Assembly: GCA_016271365.2 (NCBI GenBank)
Contig: CM057456.1
Span: 663,737,501-663,801,500, forward strand
DNA: 64,000 nt
From: Neoceratodus forsteri
Lineage: Eukaryota; Chordata; Ceratodontiformes; Ceratodontidae
Direction of reading: 5' to 3'
The position numbers and the translations under genes were made by a program. This document shows, piece by piece, positions 55,489 to 64,000 of the stretch; within the stretch, counting starts at the first letter, position 1; each line of letters opens with the position of its first letter. The notes beneath the pieces were generated by a model, which was not told the origin of the DNA, made no database searches, and saw only the letters and a program-made list of their open reading frames with translations.

Positions 55489-57705
55489 TTATATGTAAAG
55501 GTGTACTGCCCTTCGAATATAGGGGAGAATAATCCCCTCAATTCCAACGGATTCTTTAACATCCTCCACACCATTCCACCCCTTCTTACCTCCATCGTAT
55601 CTCTCGATTGCTCTGTCAGAGGCAACAAGCCCTGGATCCCTTCTTGATAAATATAAACAGTTTGCCTATGTAACTGTCTGCATAGTATTGAAATATATAA
55701 CTTAACAGCCACATAAACATAACACATAAACTCATGCAACCTAGGAGGTACCCCTAACTGAGCAACTTGTACCTCCTGAAAAACTCTATTTACAACATGA
55801 CTCCCAAGGTAGGGGAGCAGAGTGTTCTGATCCCTGAGAGATCGAGTAAACCACACTCGATTGGGAGGGAAAGGAGCCTTAAGTACGGCCCGTTCCTCCT
55901 GGACCCTAAAGTAATTGGATCCTTGCCAGGTGTTATGGCATACCATCATCAGCAACATTCCTGTTAAGATAGATGATGTGGATAGCTTCGCCCTGCCATA
56001 CCACCTTCGTATAGCCTCCAGCTTACCCATCCACTCTTTTACTCCCTCCCCCTTGATCCATAATCAATCTTAACAGATATAATATGGAGATCCCCACTAT
56101 CTGGAGACTTTGTCAGCTTGTTATATGGCTCGAGGCCCCTAATTTATCCCTCTAAAGCATCTCCTAATTCCCCATGAGGGATATCAGAGAGCTGTCTCAC
56201 GTGTCACTAGGTATGAGCATGATCATGTCTGTTTAGTTGACTCCACTAGTGAATCTTTAAACTATGTCCATTTTCCCTCTGTTTTCCCTTTCTTCCCTCC
56301 CCCCCCTTCCTGTTAGAGGGAGAAAGAGAGAGAGAAAAAAAACAAAAAAAAAGGTGGGGACCCCAGCACCCCATCTACAAAGGGCGGCCAGCTGCAGACG
56401 TTCAGGGGTCTCTATTCCATTTCCATTCACATCGCTCTCATCAACAGGAGGACATTCAGCCAGGGGGTTCCCCTGTTATTCCTCGGTTCGAGGCCTGTAA
56501 TTTGTAAATTAATATCCCATACCCCTTACTATGATGCCATCTCACCAGCAGGGTTATACAGGGATCTTCAGCCCCATCAAAAACATAACGTCATAGTCAT
56601 GGTAGAAGTTTGGAGGGGAGTGTGTCCCCCCCCTCCCCTGTTCGCTGTCAGAGTGTTGATCTTCCAACTTAGGTAACAGTCTCCCTTCCATCCGTGTGGG
56701 ACTCCTAATGCACTGCAAATGCAGCGTAAGACAACCCCCCGACCCTCCCCCCTCGCCTTTTTCATGATAGACTCTCCTGATGTCTTAGACCCAAACCCTA
56801 TGTTCCTCCATGTGGATGCCAACCCACTCCCCCTCAATTAACTGTGAGCTATGTCTCGAGCCTCCTTGCAATGGCCCGTCACATCCGAGAGCATGCATCC
56901 TCATATCTTTGAATTTACGCTTTAATCAGAGGGCGAGCGTCCAGGGGTACCCTCCACATTTCCCACACAAGGAGCATCGCTCGGATGTTAAAATATATCC
57001 CCGATTTGGTTTTAAATACTCAGTCTGCCAGCTGCTGAGTAGTCCCCCCCAAGCATCCGGAGCTTCCTCCCCAGTGTATCGCCTTAATCCTTGGGCTTCT
57101 AACGATACCTACCATGTCGGTTCGAATATAATAAGTAACTTCCCACTTTGCTAAGCAGGCCCAAACTTAGTACTCACCAGCTCTGTTATCTGCCTCGCTC
57201 ACATGGGCCCAGCGTCACAAGTTACCAAGTGAAGGATTGTCATAAGCGCAGAGTATCGGCTACCCCCCCCGACGTCTCCCACATGGTGCTAGCCACCGAA
57301 CCGTGTCCTCACCCCAAAGGATAGGCAGTCTAGCCCACTATACTACCACTCTGTCCCAGAATAATTTCCCTGACAATCCGCCCCCATTTGTCTCCACCTT
57401 CCTTATCAACTCCCCCACAGTTGGAGGGGATCAGTATGAACTCCGTCTTTTCAGCCTTCCATCTCCCCTCAAAGGAAGCCCTCCGGAGATCCCCTCCCGC
57501 CCCGCCCCCGAGACAATTCCATGTTAATAATTTCTCTGACTCAAATTACAGTATTTAGAATATTGTCCAAAGTGACTGAAAGAGTCAGTAATTCAGGCAG
57601 ATGCTAGTGCAGCAGCATGTCTCTGTGGTGAAGGAGAGAGAGAGAGGGACCAGAAGGGAGGCCCACAAAATATGATAGGAAGACCTCACCGAGAGGAGTA
57701 CTCCT
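55489..57705 (-). other. Unusually long (2.2-kb) region between L1 ORF1 and ORF2
   Basis: L1 ORFs are usually separated by tens of bases or overlap. Here 2.2 kb lie between them. A 197-codon minus-strand frame (56030-55437) overlaps the ORF2 start by 52 bp, but I recognise no family in it. It includes hydrophobic stretches such as FMCYVYVAVKLYISIL. The rest is C-rich with short frames. It could be an internal promoter or UTR for ORF2, an accessory ORF, or an old insertion copied with the element. Confidence 0.5.
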
Positions 57706-58788
57706 TCAAGTATTTGGGTTATTGTTCTGTTGAAGGTCCTCAGGATTTTGAGCGTGCATTAGATGGAATAGCATTTTTTTGATGTCCTTAAGGGTGGTGT
57801 CTGCTACCTTCCTTCCCTCGCGGTTTCCATTTCGCGAGTTTCTCACATGCCAAGGGTTCTGCTGCACATGTGGTGGATCTCTGCATCTGGGGGCCAGCAC
57901 AACTTCATGCCCTTGTTCTTTGAAAGCCTGGAGTGCTTCTTCTACTGTGTGGTAAACTTCGGTTCCTGATTCCCAGCCCACTCGGAGTCGGGAGGGGTAG
58001 GGCGTCTGGAATTTAACCTTGATTTCTTTCAGTTTCCTTAGTAGCGGTGCATATGCCTGCCGTTGTTGTTGAATTAACTGAGGATAGTCCTGGTCGAATA
58101 AGAGTCGGGCCCCATTATATTCTACTTGGCCTTGCTTCCATGCTGCCCTTAGGATTTTTTCTTTGTCCCGATAGCTCGAGAATTTCACAATTATCGAGCG
58201 TGGCCTGGCTGTGGATGCAGTTGGTTTGTGAACTAGTGCTCGATGTGCTCTTTCGACCTTGAAAGTAAAGAGCTGTGGTAAGTCCAAGACATGGCGTAAT
58301 AAATCCTCAATAAATTCGCTCATTTCCCTGACTTCAGCAGATTCTGGGAGGCCATAAATCCTGATGTTGTCTCTCCGAGAAGGTGCCTCTAGGTAGAGAT
58401 ACTTGGCTGAAATGCTTTCGTTTTGTTGTATTAAATATTTGATTGCCCTGGAAATCTGCCGTAAGTCATCCTCAGCTGTCGACACCCTATCTTCCGCTCC
58501 GGCGACCCTGGTTTCCAATGTATTTAAGTCTGTGTGTAATTTACTGAACTCGAGTTTTGTTTCAGACCTAAATTGTTTTATCTCTGCTAGAAGTGTTTCA
58601 AACCTCGTTCTAGAGAGGCTATCCATCTCAGTTTCAGTATCTGCTCCCGCCGTGCTCAGGGGAGACTCCCTCCCATTCATGGCCGAACTTGTAGGGCTCA
58701 ATCCTGGGTGATCCCGCTTCTCCTTTGCATTTTTAGATCGGGATCTCCTCCTGGGTGTATTTCCACAGTTTATTTTATGCATCTTCAT
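57706..58788 (-). CDS. L1/Tx1-type ORF1 protein (RNA-binding chaperone), intact
   Basis: This 360-residue protein would coat the LINE RNA and aid reverse transcription at the target. The N terminus is basic (TPRRRSRSKNAKEKR) and Ser-rich. Residues about 60-130 form a coiled coil (LLAEIKQFRSETKLEFSKLH, LNTLETRVAGAEDRVSTAED) that should drive trimerisation. Residues about 138-215 are an RRM with RDNIRIYGLPES and ARPRSIIVKFSSYRDKEKIL. Residues about 220-295 match the ORF1 C-terminal domain (FDQDYP...RQAYAPLLRKLKE). There is no stop or shift, in contrast to the broken ORF2. The start is the first ATG after a 105-bp leader. Confidence 0.88.
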   Translation of the reverse strand: MKMHKINCGNTPRRRSRSKNAKEKRDHPGLSPTSSAMNGRESPLSTAGADTETEMDSLSRTRFETLLAEIKQFRSETKLEFSKLHTDLNTLETRVAGAEDRVSTAEDDLRQISRAIKYLIQQNESISAKYLYLEAPSRRDNIRIYGLPESAEVREMSEFIEDLLRHVLDLPQLFTFKVERAHRALVHKPTASTARPRSIIVKFSSYRDKEKILRAAWKQGQVEYNGARLLFDQDYPQLIQQQRQAYAPLLRKLKEIKVKFQTPYPSRLRVGWESGTEVYHTVEEALQAFKEQGHEVVLAPRCRDPPHVQQNPWHVRNSRNGNREGRKVADTTLKDIKKMLFHLMHAQNPEDLQQNNNPNT

Positions 58789-58893
58789 CGATATTGATTC
58801 AGTTTCCGCTGTGTGGAAATGATTTTATGGATCTCAGGATAGGGAGCTCTCTGATTAGGCTTCCATGTCACCGATAACGTCACCGGAAGTCCC
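58789..58893 (-). promoter_or_regulatory. 5' UTR / internal promoter region of the L1-type element
   Basis: This 105-bp leader lies between the target duplication and ORF1. It starts GGGACTTCCGGTGACGTTAT on the element strand, with a CGGAAG-like ETS-type site (as TTCCGG) and a TGACG half-site near its very start. That is a plausible place for an internal RNA polymerase II promoter. Confidence 0.45.
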
Positions 58894-58905
58894 TACACGC
58901 TCAAT
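58894..58905. repeat. Target-site duplication of the L1-type element, right copy
   Basis: TACACGCTCAAT, identical to 51316-51327. Confidence 0.9.
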
Positions 58906-60871
58906 GATTATCAATAAGTGCAGACACAGTACAGTACATGCTCATTGACCATTTAGTCAGGGACCGGCCCTGGAGGTGAGAAGAAGGCTGTGCTGGTCCC
59001 TGGCTCTGTCTGAGGATGGGGGCACCTCCTATTGGAGTGGGGGTTGGGGCACTGGACCACCAATGTGAGTGCTCTTATCTTTGCCATAAGAATGTGGACA
59101 TTGGGGATCTGGGCCGGGGGTCCCTTTGAGAATGTGGGGCACAGTGGGGATCTGGGCTGGGGTATACCTATACAGATATGGTTGTGTGGCACATTGCAGT
59201 TTCAGTGGTGGGTCCCGCAGCACTATTATGACCTGCATCTCTCCCAGGAAGATATGTCTAAGTCCCTTACACCTGCCAGCTGGTGGTGATCTTGTAGTTC
59301 TCCCTCGGGAGATGTATGTGAATTGAAGTCTGAGGCTGTGGGGGCTTGAGTCTGCCACATGGCCCCTAGAGCTGTGTCACAGCCCATTACAGAGTGCAGG
59401 GATGTTGCAAGCCCCGTTTGGGGCAGGCAGCCTGCATCTGACACAGGGGGCCTGATTCTCATATGGGGCTGCATTCGGCACAAGCTGCAGCAAACAGCAG
59501 CTTGTGCCAAAGCCCCTTGCACCAGGGACCCTGCACCAGATTCTGGTACAAGAGGGGTCCCTGCACCTAAGACCCAATGCTTGCAGCAACTCCAGCTGTG
59601 CGGCAACTGCATGGTGCATGGGAGGGTTCGCTGCAAGCCCCTTAGACTGTCAGCTGCAAAATCCATCCAATTTGGGACTGGCAGAGGAGATGTGCAGAGG
59701 GCTGTGCCAGTCCCCTGCTCTGTCTGGGGATGGGGGGACACCACCTGCATGGGTAGGGGGCACGGGCACCGGTGGGAGGGTAGGTGGCATCTGTCCTGGT
59801 ATGAACTGGGGCACCGGGATCTGGAGGGGGGCATTACCTACATGCTATGGGGCACATCGAAGATCGGGTGTGCACTCCTGCCCTGGATGCCCTATGGGGG
59901 CACAACCTGGATGGGGGTCCACTATGTGGCAGTTGTGGGACATGGCGGGGTTGGGGAGGTAGGACATGCCGCACTCCCCATAGGACAGCTCACCCAGGAG
60001 AGTGATGTCTAAGTCCCCTTAGGCCAGCCCTGGCTGGTCTAAGGGGACTTAGAATTTCTCCCACTGTGTGCTGCCTGTGAATAACAAGCTGCAGCTTGCA
60101 TCGGCACAGTTCACCTAGCGCTGTGTCACAGGGCAGTGCAGGGTGCAGGACTGGTGCAAGCCCTGTTTGGGGCAGGCAGTCTGTGGTTGACGCAGGCAAC
60201 CTTTGAGAATTGCATGGAACCAGGGCTAATATTTGTATTGGAAGCCCGCGATCGGGCTGGAGTAGGTTCACTGGACCACCAGGGATGCATTTATTTGTTA
60301 TAAGCCCACGATCGGACATGGGAGCGGGTCCACTGGACCATCAGTGAGTATTCATTTGCATTTAAGCTCACGATCAGGCTGGGGAGCAGGTCCACTGGAC
60401 CACTAGGGATTCTATTTCTTTACAGAGCCCACAATCGGGCATTGGAGCACGTTGCCCACCGAGGACAGGGGGCATTGGTCCCAGATGGCTGCAGCCTGGC
60501 AGGGTACCAGGCGCAAGTCACCAAGGATCGGCGCATCTGCATGCAAATGGGGCCATAATGACATGCAAATGGCCCCATTTGCACCTTGCATGCATTATGA
60601 CCCTATTTGCACATTCACCTCTGAATATCGTGGTTGCTACGCCTAGCGCAATGGCACTGGTGCTGGTGCATCCCCCTGCTCCTCTCTGGCCACTTGCACT
60701 GGCGCAGTGCCACTGCGCCATGCACAATGCTGATGACCACAGTGCCATATTCAATGGTGCTGAGCCATGGAGCAGCACCATTGAATATTACCCTGTCAAT
60801 GCCCTGGCACATCCCAGTTGCACTGTGCCTAGGCTTGCGCCACAGTCCGGCACAGTCTGAATGTCCTGACC
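58906..60871. mobile_element. Palindromic element(s), right part, with internal subrepeats
   Basis: 58950-59440 pairs with 50800-51290 across the L1 insertion. From 59445 a similar module starts again (GGGGCCTGATTCTCATATGG). 60230-60450 carries three CACTGGACCA(C/T)CAG-like boxes with CGATCGGGC spacers. 60530-60871 matches 33871-34190 in reverse orientation, including the end TGAATGTCCTGACC. A near-perfect hairpin (20-bp arms, one mismatch) lies at 60009-60052 (CTAAGTCCCCTTAGGCCAGC). Open frames up to 217 codons overlap on both strands and are not genes. Confidence 0.65.
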
Positions 60872-61249
60872 TATATATAAATGATTTTGTTCTATCCAGT
60901 ACAAAACTGATAGTAATGTGAGTGCCAATGGAACAATAAAAAACTAAATACTGAAGTCAAAATATATTAGTCCATTACAATCAATGACATCATTCATAAA
61001 GCAATATCTTTAGATGAAAGGCAGTAATAAGATTATACTGACTGAAGAAAATAAAGAAATTCCTTAGACAGCATGACACACTGACAGCTGACAGCCACAG
61101 ATAAAAAAAGTAATTCGGTTGAAAGCACACATTACTAACTTAGGATACACTATAACATTACAGATTAGAAAAGGAATATTACATTAAGTCACAGGAATTA
61201 GATGCTGTTAAATGTTGAGTAAGGCTCCCGATATCGCAAGTGATAGATC
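60872..61249. other. No recognisable gene
   Basis: AT-rich sequence with no open frame of note and no visible repeat. Confidence 0.5.
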
Positions 61250-63390
61250 AAAAATCCTGCTAAAACACATTCCGTAAGTCACGCTGTCACTTCGGGATCA
61301 AGAGGAAGTTGAGGAGAGTGGGGCGAAGATAGGAACGCTGCTGGCGGAAATCCATCCGGTAAGGTGACAGGATTAGATTGATTACCCTTGATACGGACTA
61401 TCAATCAGAAATCTCCCGTAAGAAGACAAGTTCCTGTCCAGGGAGATAGTTGCATCAAAGAATCGACCAGCTCAGCTCCTCCAGGCTGAGGACAGGCTGT
61501 GCAATCCAGCCTGCCTGTGGAGTTGGAGAGCTTTTTCACAAATAAAGTGTGATGAGTTTGCTCAGTTCTTTGATGATAAGGTGTCATCGATCAGGTCGGA
61601 GATCCGCAAAACGTATTCAAATAAACATGGCAGTGATTGATGAGTGGTCACAGGCCCTCAGTCTGTTTGGACAGATTTCGATCAGCCAGCGATCATAGAT
61701 ATCATGATGATTGTCCAGGATTTGCGACCGACTTGCTGTAGTTTGGATCCTGGTCCTATGCACCTTCGTGTGTTGTGCATGGATGCGATCGGACCAGTCC
61801 TTGCTGAGATAGTCTGGTGCTCATTGGACCAAGGGGTGCTCCCGGAATCTCTGAAAGAGGTTATCATGACTCCCCTTTTAAAGAAATCTTCCCTTGACCC
61901 AGACTGTCTTGCTAACTACCGACTGATCTCTAACCTGCCTTTCTTGGGCAAGGTTATTGAGAAAGTAGTCGTGTTGCAGCTTGATGACTTTCTTACCACT
62001 CTTGAGGTCTATGATTCTCTCCAGTCCGGTTTCAGGAAGAGGCACAGTACCTAGACAGTGTTGGTTCGAGTACTGAAAGATCTCCTAATATTGAGAGATC
62101 GGAGGAGTTTTTCGATCTTGGTCCTCCTTGATCTCTCTGCAGCATTTGACACCGTGGACCATGGGATGTTGCTAGAATGCCTGTGGCTACTCTGTGGACT
62201 GTCGGGGACAGACCTCAGATGGTTCCATTCTTTCCTTATGGGCAGAACTCAGAGGGTAGTATCAGGAATTTTTTTCTTTTCTCCCTCTGTTCTGCCTTGT
62301 GGGGTGCCACAAGGTTCTGTGCTTTCCCCCATGTTGTTCATGGCGTATATGCTGCTGTTGGGAGACATTATAAGCCATTATGGGCTGAGTTTTCACTGCT
62401 ATGCAGATAATACTCAGCTCTATATGTCCTTTGTACCCGAACAGAATGAAGCATTATCGGTCTTTAACAACTGTCTCGCTGAGATTCAGGACTGGATGAG
62501 GGCTAACTGGTTGAGACTGAACCCGGACAAGACTGAGGTGTAGGTAGTGGACTCGGGACACTGTGTAGGGAAGTTGACTCCTGGGTTTCCCTCTGGCTTT
62601 GTGTTATGAGGTAACCAGTTGAGACCTTCTGAACATGTGTGAAATCTGGGAGCAATATTTGACAGCGAGCTGACACTTAAAACACAGGTGTCAGCCATTG
62701 TCAAGTCCTCTTTTTACCATTTGAGGAATACAGCCTGGATAAAACACCTTGTTCCACATGATGACCTTCCTGTGTTGGTTCATGCCCTTGTTTTTTCACG
62801 TCTTGACTACTGTAATGCTCTATATCTAGGGTTGCTGGGGGTGGATCTCCATTGCCTGCAGCTGGTGCAGAATGCTGCAGTCAGGTTGTTGACTGGGTTA
62901 CCAAGAACTTGTCATATCACACCTGTGCTGCACAAACTGCACTGGCTGCCGGTGCGCTGGAGGATCACTTTCAAGGTCGCGTTGCTGACCTCTAAGACCC
63001 TTCATGGTCTGGAACTGGGCTACTTGCAAGATCTCCTTAGGCCCTACCACCCTCTCTGCCCACTCTATTCCACTGACGAGGGATTGCTAGAGATTCCCAG
63101 GGTTCGTCTTCAGTCATCTGGGGCCAGAGCTTTTTCTTTCATGGCTCCAACCCTGTGGAATTCTCTACCTCATTGGATTAAAGAGTGCCTGTCCACTGAG
63201 TCTTTTAAAGCTTCATTGTAGAGCTAATTATTTGAGTAAGCTTGTCAAATGTAACATCTGGTCTATCTGTTGCCTTTTAATGTTTTTATATTTGTATTTA
63301 TTATTGATATTTGTTATCCTTGTTATGTATTTGTACTTTGGTATTTTGAAAAGCGCACTACAAATAAATACTGATTTGACTTGATTTGAA
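61250..63390 (+). mobile_element. L2-type (Maui-like) LINE, ORF2 RT region and 3' end
   Basis: The first part (61250-61640) is a shifted remnant of the linker (CDEFAQFFDDKVSSIRSEIR). RT blocks follow: LPESLKEVIMTPLLKKSSLD, NYRLISNLPFLGKVIEKVVV and SLQSGFRKRHST, then a stop at 62052. From 62058 come VLLDLSAAFDTVDHGMLLE, CGVPQGSVLSPMLF and HCYADNTQLY. The catalytic YADD is YADN, so RT is inactive. The C-terminal part (62688-63221) reads FSRLDYCNALYLGL, LHWLPVRWRITFKVALLTSK and ARAFSFMAPTLWNSLPHWIK. The 3' end is AAAGCGCACTACAAATAAAT then a TTGACTTGATTTGA tail at 63370-63390, as in L2 elements. Confidence 0.85.
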
Positions 63391-64000
63391 GAGAATGTGT
63401 CACTTCCAGTTTGATGATCAACACCAACTGGCTCAGAACGACGAGGTGAATGCGCATACTAAAAACACAGATTTTAAATGATTTAAACATATTTAACTGA
63501 TAACAGATGTGATGTCGACAGCCAGTTCTGAGTGCTGTATAATTTTTTTAATGTAAAATGTATTACTGAATGTCTTTGCTGAAAATCTGATGCTCTAGGA
63601 GTGACCTCACTCACCCCACCCAGGTTTCAGCTGAAAGATGAAAGCCATGAGAAACTGCTGAAGACAGCATGTGTATCACACACACTCAGTTTTTAGAGAC
63701 AATGTGCCACATGGAAGGCCTTAATCAAGGATCTCATGTTTTTCTGAGATAATTACAGCTGTAGTTGCTAAGATGGAAGATCATATCCATTTTATGACGG
63801 AGGGAAAACCCAGCTTATGACACAGGAGTGCGAAAATCATAAAGAGGAGAAGAGAGAGAAGTGCCAGAGGCAACACGAACTGGAGAAGCTACAACTCTGA
63901 CCAGTGGCACCAGAGCAGGTAAGTGGCTTGGGTTTAACTGGGACTGCAGGACTGGGTTACAAGTTGAACTCCAAATTAATAGCCAAGTTTAAAGAGGGGG
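63391..64000. other. No recognisable gene
   Basis: No supported open frame or repeat is visible up to the window edge. An A/G-rich stretch lies at 63835-63870. Confidence 0.5.

Larger units (their letters stand above)
51328..58893 (-). mobile_element. Full-length L1/Tx1-type LINE (7.57 kb), minus strand
   Basis: The element is bounded by a perfect 12-bp target duplication. On its own strand it has a short 5' UTR (about 105 bp, beginning GGGACTTCCGG), an intact ORF1 of 360 codons, a long 2.2-kb gap, ORF2 with endonuclease and RT, and an A/T-rich tail with AATAAA (51328-51365). ORF2 has a frame change and at least four stops, so the copy cannot move by itself. The clear target duplication and intact ORF1 suggest a fairly recent insertion compared with the other elements here. 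Confidence 0.9.

Noticed and set aside
59226..60012. Frames of 202 and 217 codons on opposite strands
   Set aside because: Both lie in the GC-rich palindromic element and overlap antisense. Neither has a recognisable domain.

Overview
This is a stretch of vertebrate nuclear DNA made almost entirely of old mobile elements. The evidence is families typical of vertebrates: a Gmr1-type Ty3/gypsy element, L2 and CR1-like LINEs, an L1/Tx1-type LINE with an RRM-bearing ORF1, a Ngaro-type tyrosine-recombinase retrotransposon and a MIR-like CORE-SINE. Microsatellites and introns over 10 kb add to this. The mix suggests a large, repeat-rich genome such as a lungfish or amphibian, but the species cannot be fixed from the sequence alone. 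I see no bacterial-style gene, rRNA, intact tRNA or CRISPR array.

Layout. 1-4.0 kb: a decayed gypsy element with the unusual order protease-integrase-RT-RNase H, ending in a polypurine tract and LTR. 4.2-6.5 kb: a LINE 3' half split by a pogo/Tigger-like remnant. 6.7-9.1 kb: two more LINE 3' ends. 9.6-10.6 kb: two palindromic non-autonomous elements. 12.1-16.0 kb: two LINE fragments on the minus strand.

20.2-45.9 kb is the most interesting part. On the plus strand, three exons (20225-20373, 21863-22102, 36025-36178) join in matching splice phases into a 180-residue protein. It carries the domain seen at the intracellular C terminus of the P2X7 receptor, but no channel part. On the minus strand, a split gene (about 45.9 kb down to 36189) encodes a DDE-type transposase that I read as Kolobok-like. 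The two genes converge, with stop codons only 10 bp apart. I infer that they were the two genes of one DNA transposon, later swollen by insertions into its introns. The 13.9 kb intron 2 of the P2X7-C gene holds a 119-bp tandem repeat, an L2 LINE with a 2A-like peptide, a complete Ngaro element inserted in that L2 without target duplication, and a 1.47 kb palindromic element.

46-51 kb: palindromic MITE-like copies, a 72-bp minisatellite and one orphan exon-like ORF. 51.3-58.9 kb: a full-length minus-strand L1-type LINE with perfect 12-bp target duplications, inserted in the loop of a palindromic element whose remainder runs to 60.87 kb. 61.2-63.4 kb: an L2-type LINE. A family of roughly 130-190 bp palindromes, with ends resembling CCATTTTATAAGTGCAATAA, recurs at least eight times.

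Most retroelement genes here are broken by stops and frameshifts. The exceptions are the P2X7-C exons, most transposase exons and the L1 ORF1, which remain open.
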